Shown here piece after piece: positions 28,851-38,732 of a stretch of 64,000 nt of DNA. Numbering within the stretch: the first letter of the stretch is position 1; each line of letters begins with the position of its first letter. The stretch comes from Duganella dendranthematis (lineage in GTDB: Bacteria; Pseudomonadota; Gammaproteobacteria; Burkholderiales; Burkholderiaceae_D): contig NZ_CP051684.1 of the NCBI RefSeq assembly GCF_012849375.1, positions 5,022,001-5,086,000 on the forward strand, read 5' to 3'. A program made the position numbers and the translations under genes. The notes beneath the pieces were generated by a model. That model worked only from the letters and a program-made list of their open reading frames with translations, made no database searches and was not told where the DNA came from.

Positions 28851-31415
28851 ATGTTGGTCCGTCTTGCCCGCCGTGCCGCAAAAGTCTCCATCGCCGTCTT
28901 CGTCAGTGTGACGCTGACGGCGGTGGTCACGCTGGTATTGACCACCTTCGCGCTGTACTTCTACCATGTCGAACGCGAACAACGCTGGGAGCAGTTGCGC
29001 AAAACGCTGGCCAACAGCGCAGACGAACTGGCGGCCGCCGTCGCGCTGCCGGCCTGGAATTTCGACGAGACCCAGATCGTCACCATCATGAAGAGCGGTT
29101 TGAGTAACCGTGACCTGTACGCCAGCGCTGTGGCGCCGGTGGCCAGCAGCCATCCTTTCATCCTCACCCGCAATGAGCAGGCGCAATTGGTGCCGGCCGA
29201 GCGCCTGCCGGCCGATCCCGAGCTGTTGTCCGAGCAGCGGCCGATTGTGGCGGGTGGGCAGAATATCGGCACCATCACCGTGTACGCCTCGCCGGCGCAA
29301 CTGGTGGTGCAGCTGCGCCAGCGCCTGTACACCATCGCCGGCCTGATTTTCGTGCTGGACGTGACGCTGGTGCTCAGCCTCTACCTGCTGCTATGGCAGC
29401 TGATCCTCAAGCCCCTGACCAATATTGAACGCTACGCCGCCAGCGTCAAGGCAGGCCAGAATTCCGGCGTGGAGCCGCCGCGCGACTGGTACAGCGGCGA
29501 ACTGAAAACCCTGAATGCCTCGATCCGCGAAATGGTGCGCCTGATGGAAAGCCGCTACGTCGCCATGCACGCCAGCGAGGAGCGCTTGCAGATCGCCTCC
29601 GGCGCCGCCGCCATCGGCATCTGGGACTGGAACATCGTCAACCGCCAGATGGTGTGGGATGAGCAGATGTACCGCCTGCACGGCATGGAAGGCCGCAAGC
29701 TGGACGACCCGTTCGAGGCCTGGCGCAAGATGGTGCACCCGGACGATGTGGTGCCGACCGAAATGCTGTTGCAGCAGGCGCTCAATGGCACCGCTGAATT
29801 TGATATCGAATATCGCCTGATCTGGGCCGACGGCACGGTGCACTACATCAAGGCCGACGCCATGACTTTCCGCGACACCGACGGCCACGCGATGCGCATG
29901 GTGGGCGTCAACTACGACGTCACCGACAGCCGCACGGCGGAGCAGGAACTGCGCCGTCACCGCATCCACCTAGAAGAGCTGGTGGCCGAGCGCACCAATG
30001 CGTTGTCGGTGGCGGTGCGCCAGGCGCAGGCGGCCAACCGCGCCAAGAGCACCTTCCTGGCCAATATGAGCCACGAGCTGCGCACGCCGCTTAATTCCGT
30101 GATCGGCTTCTCGCGCCTGATGGCCGACTCCAAGAACATGCTGCCGGAAGAGAAGCGCAACCTGGCCATCATCCACCGTTCCGGCCAGCACCTGCTTACG
30201 CTGATCAACGATATTCTCGAACTGTCCAAGATCGAGGCCGGCCGCGCGGTGCTGCAGACGGAAGTGGTGCAGCTCAACGACATGCTGCAGGAAGTGCTGG
30301 ACATGGTCAGCATGCGTGCCGTGCAGACTGGCGTCGAGCTGGTGGTGGATAGTGTCGGCCTGCCGGCCAGTGCGCGCGTGGACGGCACCAAGCTGCGCCA
30401 GGTGCTATTGAATCTGATGTCGAACGCGGTCAAGTTCACCGCGCAGGGCAAGGTCACGCTGAAGGTGCGTGGCGCCTCGCGCAACGGCCAGTGCGAACTG
30501 ACGTTTGCGGTCATCGACGATGGCCCCGGCATCAGCGCGGAAGACCAGTTGCGCATCTTCGAGCCGTTCATCCAGGCCGAGGGACCGGGCGCGAAAGAGG
30601 GGACCGGCCTTGGCCTGACCATCTCGCGCGAGTTCGTGCAGCTGATGGGCGGCACGCTGGCGGTGCAATCGGCGACGGGGCAGGGCGCGACCTTCTACTT
30701 CACGGTCGGCGTGCAGGTGGCGGACCAAGCGCCGCAGCCCGGCGAGGACGAAGTCACCGCGCTGGAGCCGCAGCAGCGCCGCCGCATCCTGGTGGCGGAC
30801 GATAACGCCGATGGCTGCGCACTGATGGAAAGCCTGCTGAAGCCACTCGGCTTCGACGTCGCCGTGGTGGGCGACGGCGTGCAGGCGCTGGCCATGGTGG
30901 ACGTGTGGCAGCCGGACCTGGTGTTCATGGACTGGCGCATGCCGGGGCTGGACGGCATCAACGCCACGCGCCAGATCCGTGCCAATCCCGAGATTGTGCA
31001 GCCGGGTATTGTGATGCTGACCGCGTCGGCCTTTGCCGAGCAGCGCGAGGAGGCGCTGGCCGCCGGCGCCGATGAATTCATGCGCAAACCGGTGGAGCAG
31101 GCGCAGTTGTATGCGGTGCTGGAGCAGCAGCTTAATCTGCAGTTTGTGCGCCGTCACCGCGCCGCCGTGCGCCGCTTGCCGCCAACGCCGCTGGAACCGG
31201 GCGATTTGCAGCGGCTCGATGCGGCGCTGCGCGAGGAATTGAAAGTCGCCTTGCAGGAGCTGAACCTGGCGCGCGTGGCGGGGCTGCTGGAGCCCTTGCC
31301 GCCAGCGCTGGCCGACGTGGTGGCGCGCATCGAGCACATGGTGCAGCTGCACCAGTATCCGCAGTTGTGCGCTTTGCTGGACGACGCCGGCAACGAATTG
31401 GAGCCTATCGCCTGA
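28851..31415 (+). CDS. Membrane hybrid sensor histidine kinase (PAS, REC)
   Basis: 854 aa from the ATG at 28851; a TTG two codons upstream is less likely. Order: TM1 (12-37), periplasmic sensor (about 40-160), TM2 (162-185), HAMP-like linker, PAS (about 245-365), coiled coil, HisKA with His408 (MSHELRTP), HATPase_c (about 510-620), receiver with Asp694 (FMDWRMPG), and a helical C-terminal tail. The tail has no Hpt His that I can identify, so phosphate would pass to an outside Hpt. A REC-PAS-GGDEF-EAL gene follows after 24 bp and is the likely output. Confidence 0.93.
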   Translation: MLVRLARRAAKVSIAVFVSVTLTAVVTLVLTTFALYFYHVEREQRWEQLRKTLANSADELAAAVALPAWNFDETQIVTIMKSGLSNRDLYASAVAPVASSHPFILTRNEQAQLVPAERLPADPELLSEQRPIVAGGQNIGTITVYASPAQLVVQLRQRLYTIAGLIFVLDVTLVLSLYLLLWQLILKPLTNIERYAASVKAGQNSGVEPPRDWYSGELKTLNASIREMVRLMESRYVAMHASEERLQIASGAAAIGIWDWNIVNRQMVWDEQMYRLHGMEGRKLDDPFEAWRKMVHPDDVVPTEMLLQQALNGTAEFDIEYRLIWADGTVHYIKADAMTFRDTDGHAMRMVGVNYDVTDSRTAEQELRRHRIHLEELVAERTNALSVAVRQAQAANRAKSTFLANMSHELRTPLNSVIGFSRLMADSKNMLPEEKRNLAIIHRSGQHLLTLINDILELSKIEAGRAVLQTEVVQLNDMLQEVLDMVSMRAVQTGVELVVDSVGLPASARVDGTKLRQVLLNLMSNAVKFTAQGKVTLKVRGASRNGQCELTFAVIDDGPGISAEDQLRIFEPFIQAEGPGAKEGTGLGLTISREFVQLMGGTLAVQSATGQGATFYFTVGVQVADQAPQPGEDEVTALEPQQRRRILVADDNADGCALMESLLKPLGFDVAVVGDGVQALAMVDVWQPDLVFMDWRMPGLDGINATRQIRANPEIVQPGIVMLTASAFAEQREEALAAGADEFMRKPVEQAQLYAVLEQQLNLQFVRRHRAAVRRLPPTPLEPGDLQRLDAALREELKVALQELNLARVAGLLEPLPPALADVVARIEHMVQLHQYPQLCALLDDAGNELEPIA

Positions 31416-31439
31416 CGGGTATATTATAGTAGTGAACAG

Positions 31440-33650
31440 ATGGGCAAATTGGCGAAAGACTTTTACATGCACCGGGATTTGTCGGAACAACACACCAAGG
31501 GCGAAGTGCTGATCGTGGAAGACACGCCGGCCTCGCTCAAGCTGCTGAGCGATCTGCTGACGGAGGCGGGCTACTACGTGCGCCAGGCCCCCAATGGCGA
31601 ACTGGCGCTTTGGACGGCGCAATCGCGGCCGCCGGAGCTGATCCTGCTGGACGTGCGCATGCCCGGCATCGACGGCTTTGAAGTCTGCCGCCGGCTCAAG
31701 GACAATCCGGACCTGAACCAGGTGCCGGTGATCTTCCTGTCAGCCCAGCATGACACCGACGATAAAGTGCGCGGCTTTGCGCTGGGCGCGGTCGATTTCA
31801 TCGCCAAGCCGTTCCAGGCCGAGGAAATCCTGGCCCGCACCGACGCTCATGTGCGGCTGGGACGCGCGCAGAAGGCGCTGGCGGAAGAGCGCGCGCTGCT
31901 GGAAGAGCGCGTCGCCGAACGCACCGCCGAACTGGCAAAGGAAATCGAACAGCGCCGCGCCAACGAGGAATTCCTGCGCCTGGCCAGCCAGGTGTTCGAA
32001 GCGACCCAGGATGCTATCGTCGTCACCGATCGCGAAGGCCGCATCGTCGCCACCAATCCCGCGTTTACGCACATCTCCGGTTACACCAGCAAGGAAGTGC
32101 TGGGCCAGAACGCCAACCTCCTGCTGGCTAGGGAACCGGACCTTGCGGCGTTTGACGCGCTGGTGCAGTCGGTCACCAAGACCGGCCACTGGTCGGGCGA
32201 GATCCTGGCGCGCCGCAAGAACGGCGAAACCTATCCGGGCCTGCTGAGCGCCTCCGTGGTGCGCGACGCGCAGGGGCAGGTGGTCAACCACGTGGCGGTG
32301 TTCATGGACATCACCGAGCGCAAGGCCGAGCAGCACCTGATCGATTTCCTGTCCAACCACGACGCCCTGACCGGCCTGCCGAACCGCCTGCTGGCGCGCC
32401 AGCGCTTTGCGCAGACGCTCAACGCGGCGCGGCGCGAGGGCCGCTGCGTGGCCGTCATGTGCCTGGACCTGGACCGCTTCAAGAGCATCAACGACTCGTA
32501 TGGCCACGACATGGGCGACAAGGCCTTGCAGGTGGTCTCGCATTATCTGACCGAGACAGTGCGCGAAGGCGATACCGTGACCCGCCAGGGCGGCGACGAA
32601 TTCCAGATCATCGTCGCCGACGATGCGCAGCTGAGCGCCACCATGGCGCTGGCGCAGAAGATCCTGGCCGGCCTGCGCAAGGAGCTGGTGATCGACGGCC
32701 AGCAGATCACCGTCACGTCCAGTATTGGCATCGCCGTCAGCCTGACCGATGGCGAGAGCTTCGATGAGCTGGTGCGCAACGCCGACACGGCGCTGTTCCG
32801 CGCCAAGGAAATCGGCCGCGATAACTACGCTTTCTTCACCGAGCGCATGGACGCGGAAATCCGCGACAAGCTGGCGATCCAGAGCCAGCTGCGCGGCGCC
32901 ATCGCGCGCGACGAATTCGAGGTGCACTATCAGCCGCAGGTTTGCCTGAAAACCGGCGCGGTGGTCGGCGCCGAAGCGCTGCTGCGCTGGGATAACGCGG
33001 TGCTGGGCAAGGTGCCGCCCAACCGTTTCATCCCGCTGGCCGAAGAATATGGCCTGGTTAACTCCATCGGCGAATGGGTGCTGGAAAGCGTCTGCGCGCA
33101 GATGAAGGTCTGGCACGAGCAGGGACTGGGCAAGATCAAGGTGGCGGTCAATCTGGCCGCCGGCCAGTTCGCCAACGACGCCACCGTGCCGTACGTGGAA
33201 AGCACGCTGCGCAAGTTCGGCGTGGCGCCGGAATATCTGGGCCTGGAAATCACCGAAGGCACGGTGATGGGCGATCCGAATAAAGCCGTGGCGGCGCTGC
33301 GCCGCCTGAAGGACATCGGCGTCAGCATCTCGCTGGACGACTTCGGCACCGGCTATTCCAGCCTGAGTTATCTGAAGCGTTTCCCGATCGATGTGCTGAA
33401 GATCGACAAATCCTTCGTCGACGACGTTACCACCAACAGCGCCGATGCGGCGATTGCGTTGTCGGTGATCTCGCTGGCGCACAACCTGAATATGCGCGTC
33501 ATCGCCGAAGGCGTGGAAACCCGTGAGCAGATGGAGTTCCTCACCGCGCGCGGTTGCGACGAGATGCAGGGCTATTATTTCAGCCGTCCGATCAACGCGG
33601 AAGGCTTCACCGCGCTGATGCGCGAACGCCGCAATCTGTTGACCATGTAA
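31440..33650 (+). CDS. REC-PAS-GGDEF-EAL bifunctional c-di-GMP regulator
   Basis: 736 aa. Receiver (about 20-140, Asp71 in LLDVRMPG), coiled-coil signalling helix (143-178), PAS (about 180-295), GGDEF (about 300-465, intact GGDEF 384-388, with EGD rather than RxxD before it) and EAL (about 480-730, EALLRW 512-517, DDFGTGYSS, EGVETREQ). Both catalytic domains look competent, so the balance of synthesis and hydrolysis is probably set by phosphorylation and the PAS ligand. It lies 24 bp after the hybrid kinase. An ATG at 31467 is an alternative start. Confidence 0.94.
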   Translation: MGKLAKDFYMHRDLSEQHTKGEVLIVEDTPASLKLLSDLLTEAGYYVRQAPNGELALWTAQSRPPELILLDVRMPGIDGFEVCRRLKDNPDLNQVPVIFLSAQHDTDDKVRGFALGAVDFIAKPFQAEEILARTDAHVRLGRAQKALAEERALLEERVAERTAELAKEIEQRRANEEFLRLASQVFEATQDAIVVTDREGRIVATNPAFTHISGYTSKEVLGQNANLLLAREPDLAAFDALVQSVTKTGHWSGEILARRKNGETYPGLLSASVVRDAQGQVVNHVAVFMDITERKAEQHLIDFLSNHDALTGLPNRLLARQRFAQTLNAARREGRCVAVMCLDLDRFKSINDSYGHDMGDKALQVVSHYLTETVREGDTVTRQGGDEFQIIVADDAQLSATMALAQKILAGLRKELVIDGQQITVTSSIGIAVSLTDGESFDELVRNADTALFRAKEIGRDNYAFFTERMDAEIRDKLAIQSQLRGAIARDEFEVHYQPQVCLKTGAVVGAEALLRWDNAVLGKVPPNRFIPLAEEYGLVNSIGEWVLESVCAQMKVWHEQGLGKIKVAVNLAAGQFANDATVPYVESTLRKFGVAPEYLGLEITEGTVMGDPNKAVAALRRLKDIGVSISLDDFGTGYSSLSYLKRFPIDVLKIDKSFVDDVTTNSADAAIALSVISLAHNLNMRVIAEGVETREQMEFLTARGCDEMQGYYFSRPINAEGFTALMRERRNLLTM

Positions 33651-33671
33651 TCAATCATCTCCTGGAGTGTT

Positions 33672-35450
33672 ATGGAAAAGAAGTTCAGCACCGCCATCGC
33701 CGGTGCCTGCATGTTGTTGTGTCTCGGTGTCTCCGCTGCCACTGCTACGCCGGCCGTCAAAGCCGGTCCGTCGGACGCCCAGTTCAAGGCGGTCTACACC
33801 CAGGAATGGAAATGGCGCCTGAGCCAGAAAATGGAAGATGGCGAGGATGACGACGACAGCGGCGTTTCGGTGTCGCTGCCGCGCGTCGATCTGGCCACGC
33901 AGAACAAGCGCCTGGCCTACTGGCAGGACGTGATGAAGAAGCTGGACGGCATCAAGGAAGCGCGCCTGTCGCCGCCGGAGCGTATCAACTACCAGGTGTA
34001 CAAGGCGCAGATTGCCGCCTTTATCGCCGCCCAGCAGTTCAAGGATTACGAAAAGCCGCTGAACGCCGACACTGCGTTCTGGTCCAACATGGCCGGCACC
34101 GCGCGCCGCTCAATGACCAAGGAAGTGGAGCTCCGCGATTACCTCAAGCAGCTGGCCGATGTGCCGCGCTACTTCAACGACGAAATCGTCAACATGCGCG
34201 TGGGCCTGGCGCGCGGCTTCACGCCGCCAAAGGTCACCCTGACCGGCCGCGATGGTTCGATCACTTCCGTGACCGATGCCAAAACGCCGCAGGACACCGT
34301 GTTCTACCTGCCGTTCAAGACCATGCCGGCCTCGATCCCGGCCGATAAGCAGGAGCAGTTACGCCAGCAAGCCATCAAGGTCATCGCCACCGACGTCATT
34401 CCGGCGCACCAGACGCTGTTGAAGTTCATGCGCGAAGAGTATGTGCCGAAGTCGCGCGACGACCTGGCGGCCGAGAGCCTGCCGGATGGTAAAGCCTATT
34501 ACCAGTCGAAGATCGTCGAATTCACCACCACCTCGATGAGCGCGGACCAGATCCACCAGATCGGCATCGCCGAAATGGCCAAGATCCGCGGCGAGATGCA
34601 GGACGTGATCAAGCAGGTCGGCTTCAAGGGCGACCTGCCCGCCTTCCTGCACTTCCTGCGCACCGATCCGCAGTTCTACGCCAAGACGCCGGACGAGCTG
34701 CTGATGCGCTCCGCCTGGGTGGCCAAGAAGTTCGACGGCAAGGTGTCGCAATACTTCGGCTACCTGCCGCGCCGCCGCTTTGCGGTGATCCCGGTGCCGG
34801 ACGATCAGGCGCCGTTCTATACGTCGGGCCGTGGCGGTCCGGGCGTCTATCTGGTCAACACCTACAACCTGCCGGCGCGCGCGCTGTACAGCATGCCGGC
34901 ACTGACGCTGCATGAATCGGCGCCGGGCCACGCCTTCCAGATGCCGATCGCGATGGAGCAGAAGGGGCGGCCGCCGTTCCGCAACGCCTACATCTCGGCC
35001 TACGGCGAGGGCTGGGCGCTGTACACCGAACGCCTGGGCGCGGAGATGGGCATCTACGAGACGCCGTATGAAACCTTCGGCATGCTCAGTTACCAGGCTT
35101 GGCGCGCATCGCGGCTGGTGGTCGATACGGGCATCCACAGCAAGGGCTGGACGCGCAAACAGGCGCAGGACTACCTGCACGAAAACACCGCGCTGTCGGA
35201 CCATGAAATCGAGACCGAAGTGGACCGCTACATTTCGTGGCCCGGCCAGGCGCTGTCTTACTACCTGGGTGAGATGAGCATCATCAATGCGCGCAAGAAG
35301 GCGGAGAAGGCGCTGGGTGAGAAGTTCGATATCCGCGCTTTCCACGACACTGTGCTGCAACTGGGTTCGGTCCCGCTGCCGGTGCTGGAGGCGCGCATCG
35401 ACCAGTTTATCGCGGACGGCGGCAAGAGCCCGTACCCCGACCTGGAGTGA
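33672..35450 (+). CDS. Secreted DUF885 family metallopeptidase-like protein
   Basis: 592 aa. Sec signal peptide (1-25, cleavage near ATA). The DUF885 domain fills the rest and includes a zinc motif HESAPGH (His414, Glu415, His420), followed by YGEGWALYTERLG. Family members are periplasmic or secreted proteins related to M3-like/carboxypeptidase-Taq metallopeptidases; the substrate is unknown. It follows the c-di-GMP gene by 21 bp on the same strand but is probably functionally separate. Confidence 0.9.
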   Translation: MEKKFSTAIAGACMLLCLGVSAATATPAVKAGPSDAQFKAVYTQEWKWRLSQKMEDGEDDDDSGVSVSLPRVDLATQNKRLAYWQDVMKKLDGIKEARLSPPERINYQVYKAQIAAFIAAQQFKDYEKPLNADTAFWSNMAGTARRSMTKEVELRDYLKQLADVPRYFNDEIVNMRVGLARGFTPPKVTLTGRDGSITSVTDAKTPQDTVFYLPFKTMPASIPADKQEQLRQQAIKVIATDVIPAHQTLLKFMREEYVPKSRDDLAAESLPDGKAYYQSKIVEFTTTSMSADQIHQIGIAEMAKIRGEMQDVIKQVGFKGDLPAFLHFLRTDPQFYAKTPDELLMRSAWVAKKFDGKVSQYFGYLPRRRFAVIPVPDDQAPFYTSGRGGPGVYLVNTYNLPARALYSMPALTLHESAPGHAFQMPIAMEQKGRPPFRNAYISAYGEGWALYTERLGAEMGIYETPYETFGMLSYQAWRASRLVVDTGIHSKGWTRKQAQDYLHENTALSDHEIETEVDRYISWPGQALSYYLGEMSIINARKKAEKALGEKFDIRAFHDTVLQLGSVPLPVLEARIDQFIADGGKSPYPDLE

Positions 35451-35520
35451 CAATGTGTGTATTTCCGGAGAGATTGTTTAATTAAAATGCTATATCTTTA
35501 CACACTCACCGGTTCACACC

Positions 35521-36930
35521 TTGAAAAAGACTCTTCTTGCAGTAGCAATGGCCAGCGCCATGCTGGCCATCCCATCCCACGCCCAGAACGCGGCGCCAGC
35601 AGCAGCGCCTGCACCAGCGCCTGCACCAGCACCCGTGCCGCCGGCCGCGCCGCCTAAGCCGCCGGAAATCTTGAAGCCGGAAACCTCCGCTACGCTTCGC
35701 GCTGCGCAGAAAGAGGTGCAGCTCGCGGTGGGCAAGGAAGTCAATGTGGGCAAGAAACTGGAGATGTACACCAGGTTCCAGTTTTCGTCTGAGCTGCAGC
35801 CCAAGTTGAAAGAGATCTTCGGCACCGCGCAACCATTCGCGATCCAGCGCGTGGCGAACGGTCCCAAGGGCCAGATCAACTATGTCGGCGGTTTGGCGCC
35901 GTACACCTACCTGCAAGGCAACGGCACCGATTTCACCTGGACCGAGATGACGGTGAAGCTCTCGACCGACAAGGCCGGTCGCGCGTTGAATACGGACAGT
36001 ACCTGGCCGTCGCTGATGGTGACGCGTCCGGGCGGTTCGGTCAGTTTCAACGATATCAGCATGACCACCCGGGCCGTGTACGGCGCCGATCAGGTCGGCT
36101 ATGGCACGGCCCTGATCAAGGTTGGCAGTTTGGTGGTGCGCGACTCGGCGCCAGGCAGCCGCGAGATCAAGGAAATGATGCGCTTCGAGGGTATCGAGGC
36201 CAAGTCGGATGTGCGCCGCCGTGGTGCGATGGCGGAAATCGTCTACAGCAATACGATCAAGGCGATTGTGGTTGGCGACGAGCGCGTCGAGCGCAGCAAC
36301 TTTGCGGTCCATATCACCAATGTGCCGGCCAAGGCGCTGGCGGATATGACCAAGCAACTGCGCGATCAGCAGGGCGCCAATATGGAAGACGAAGCCGAGG
36401 TGAAACGCACCCTGAAGACGATGACCGATTTCGGCAAGCGCATGGTCACCGCCGGTGCTACCCTGTTCATCGACGACATCAGCGCCGCGTACCACGGCCA
36501 CGTGGCGTCGTTGAAGGGCCGCGTCAGCTTCCAGAAAGTGGTGGAGGCCGATTTCAGCAACATCAATGCGCTGATGAAGAAAATCGTGGCGCACTTTGAA
36601 GTGCGGGTGCCGGTGGCGCTGGTGCGCGACGTGGCGCGCGTCTTTGCTGGCAAATCCGTCGATCCGTCGTTGCCGGATGCGGCCAAGCAGATCGACGCTG
36701 GCGCCGATGCGGTAGTCAGCATGGTGGTCGGCAAGACCGTCAGCGGCGGCTTTGGCACGCTGGTGCAGGACGAACTGCGCACCGTGATCGACATCAAGGA
36801 AGGCAAGCTGACGGTCAACGGCAAGCCGATCGAGGTGCCAGCGGGCGTGCTCAATAGCCTGAAAGCCAAACCGGCACCGCAGCCGGTAGTAAAGCCAGCA
36901 CCGCAACCAGCACCGCAACCAGCACAATGA
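35521..36930 (+). CDS. DUF945 (YdgA-like) exported protein
   Basis: 469 aa starting at TTG (35521), supported by a clean Sec signal peptide right after it (MKKTLLAVAMASAMLAIPSHAQ). A Pro/Ala-rich stretch (24-46) precedes the DUF945 domain (about 55-440), with repeated strands such as RVSFQKVVEADFSNINALMKK. The C-terminus is another Pro/Gln/Ala tail. The family is common in Gammaproteobacteria with unknown, probably periplasmic, function. The stop overlaps the next start by 4 bp, so the two proteins are coupled. Confidence 0.82.
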   Translation: MKKTLLAVAMASAMLAIPSHAQNAAPAAAPAPAPAPAPVPPAAPPKPPEILKPETSATLRAAQKEVQLAVGKEVNVGKKLEMYTRFQFSSELQPKLKEIFGTAQPFAIQRVANGPKGQINYVGGLAPYTYLQGNGTDFTWTEMTVKLSTDKAGRALNTDSTWPSLMVTRPGGSVSFNDISMTTRAVYGADQVGYGTALIKVGSLVVRDSAPGSREIKEMMRFEGIEAKSDVRRRGAMAEIVYSNTIKAIVVGDERVERSNFAVHITNVPAKALADMTKQLRDQQGANMEDEAEVKRTLKTMTDFGKRMVTAGATLFIDDISAAYHGHVASLKGRVSFQKVVEADFSNINALMKKIVAHFEVRVPVALVRDVARVFAGKSVDPSLPDAAKQIDAGADAVVSMVVGKTVSGGFGTLVQDELRTVIDIKEGKLTVNGKPIEVPAGVLNSLKAKPAPQPVVKPAPQPAPQPAQ

Positions 36931-37730
36931 CCCTGTATCCACGCATCCTGCTGATTGGCGCGCTGGCCGGCGTGGCGCTGTCCGGCCGGGCAGAGGACGG
37001 CCTGACACAAACCACGGTATCGTTCTACGCCGGCGGCAAACCGGTGGGCGGCATGATCTTTGCCATCGGCGCCAAAGCCGAATTGAGCGCCCAGGCCAAT
37101 CATGTCGATAGCGATGCGACCAGCCGTCACTTGACGGGGAATGTGCAGGCGCGCCTGATTCCGGATGGCGGGCAATCGTTCATCCTGTTTGGCGAAGATG
37201 TCGTGTTCAGCAAGGCGCCTATCAGCGCGGAACGTGCCAAGGCGGTGCGGGATCTGGAGGCGATGGCGGCAACCGACCAGTTATATCGCGGCCGCTCGGT
37301 GCAGGGCGATCTGACGCCGGAGGAATGGCAGCAGCAGACTGCAATCGACGTCGCCAACACCAAACGTCTGGCAGAGATCATCGACGCCTTCGGCTGGCCG
37401 GGATTGCGTTTCGCTGGTGCGGCGTCGCAGACCGCTTTCCTGGTCGTGCAGCATGCCGATCATGACACCCAGCGCAAATACCTGCCGCTGTTGCGCGATG
37501 CGGTTCAACGCGGCGATGCCCGTGGCAACAACCTGGCGCTGCTGGAAGACCGCATACGTATCGCCGATGGCAAGCCGCAGATCTACGGTTCGCAGCTGGG
37601 CGGCACGCCGTTGCAGTTTGAGCCGATCGAAGACGAAGCCCACGTCGACGAACGGCGGCGCGCGATCGGCCTGCCGCCGATGGCCGAATATGCCGAGATG
37701 TTTGGACTGACCTACACGCCAGTCCACTAA
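36927..37730 (+). CDS. Exported DUF6624-like protein
   Basis: 267 aa. Signal peptide (1-22, LSGRAED). The C-terminal half has the DUF6624-like pattern: FGWPGLRFAGAASQTAFLVVQHADHD, then NNLALLEDRIRIADGKPQIYGSQ, with conserved His, Asp and Arg residues that look catalytic or ligand binding. The first half is a beta-rich segment with FYAGGKPVGGMIF. Function is unknown. It is coupled by ATGA overlap to the DUF945 gene and convergent with an epimerase after 4 bp. Confidence 0.75.
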   Translation: MTLYPRILLIGALAGVALSGRAEDGLTQTTVSFYAGGKPVGGMIFAIGAKAELSAQANHVDSDATSRHLTGNVQARLIPDGGQSFILFGEDVVFSKAPISAERAKAVRDLEAMAATDQLYRGRSVQGDLTPEEWQQQTAIDVANTKRLAEIIDAFGWPGLRFAGAASQTAFLVVQHADHDTQRKYLPLLRDAVQRGDARGNNLALLEDRIRIADGKPQIYGSQLGGTPLQFEPIEDEAHVDERRRAIGLPPMAEYAEMFGLTYTPVH

Positions 37731-37734
37731 GGCA

Positions 37735-38631
37735 TTAGCCGCGCAGCATATCGCCCGCGATCCAGTCCAGCACTGGCGGGCGATGCGGCTGCCAGCCCAA
37801 TTGCTTGCGGGCGCGCTCGCCGCGCACGCGGCTGTTGGAGCCCAGGCCGTACGAGGCCATTTCATAACCCCATTCTTCCTTGGCCAGTTCCAGCGGCCAG
37901 TCCTGCGCCGGGCCCAGATCCAGCGCCTTGGCGATGGCCGCGCTCATCTCGCCGAACGAGGCTTCGCCGCTTTCCACAAAATAGAAGGCGCCGGCTGCGG
38001 TTTTTTCCAACGCCAGCAGGTACAGGTCGACCACGTCGTCGATGTGCACATTCGACCAGATATTGCGGCCCGGTCCCACATGGCGCACCACGCCGCTCTT
38101 GCGCGCCTGCTTGAGCAGGCGTGGCAGCTGCACCGAATCGCGCGGCAGCGCGCCGTGGCCGTAGATCAGCGTATTGCACAGCACCGCCGAGCGCACGCCC
38201 TGGTTGGCCGCGTCCAGCACCAGGTTGTCGATGGCCACGCGCGCGGCCTTGTCCTCGGTGGGCGCTGGCAGATTGTCTTCGTAATAGATGTTGTCGGTGC
38301 CTTCGCCACCCGAGGCATCGCCGACGATGCTGGAGCCGCTGGTGTGCAGGAATACCTTGCCGCTGCCGGCCAGTGCGTCGATAAAGGCTTCCACCGCCGC
38401 GCGGTTGTCGCTGCTGGCGGCGTTGATGACGGCGTCCGCCGCCTGCGCCTGCGCGATCAGCAGGTCGCGGTCAGTCAGCGCGCCCAGCACGCCAGTGACG
38501 CCGATTTTTTTCACTTCGTCCAGTTGTTCGGGCTTGCGCACCAGGCCAACTACTTCATGTCCTGCCTTGACCAGGCCTGCGGCAATCGAACCGCCGATAA
38601 AGCCGGCTGCGCCGGTAACGAATACTTTCAT
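37735..38631 (-). CDS. NAD-dependent epimerase/dehydratase-family protein (extended SDR)
   Basis: 298 aa. The Rossmann motif GAAGFIG (7-13) opens the protein, with HTSGSSIVGD as the strand-5 region and the typical NVHIDDVVDLYLLALEK late motif of atypical/extended SDRs. A canonical YxxxK pair is not evident, which is common in the atypical NAD(P)-binding group, so catalysis is uncertain. Likely a cytosolic oxidoreductase or isomerase. No functional link to its neighbours is visible. Confidence 0.87.
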   Translation of the reverse strand: MKVFVTGAAGFIGGSIAAGLVKAGHEVVGLVRKPEQLDEVKKIGVTGVLGALTDRDLLIAQAQAADAVINAASSDNRAAVEAFIDALAGSGKVFLHTSGSSIVGDASGGEGTDNIYYEDNLPAPTEDKAARVAIDNLVLDAANQGVRSAVLCNTLIYGHGALPRDSVQLPRLLKQARKSGVVRHVGPGRNIWSNVHIDDVVDLYLLALEKTAAGAFYFVESGEASFGEMSAAIAKALDLGPAQDWPLELAKEEWGYEMASYGLGSNSRVRGERARKQLGWQPHRPPVLDWIAGDMLRG

Positions 38632-38732
38632 GTGCTGCTCCCGAATGAATACAAGAAGCAGACAGTATGGGGATCACACGGTTGCAGACCAAGGGTTCCG
38701 GGATCAAAGCTCCCTTGCGCCGGTTTCAAGAA

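Noticed and set aside
31740..33482. A 580-codon minus-strand frame opposite the REC-PAS-GGDEF-EAL gene
   Set aside because: Shadow frame with low-complexity composition.
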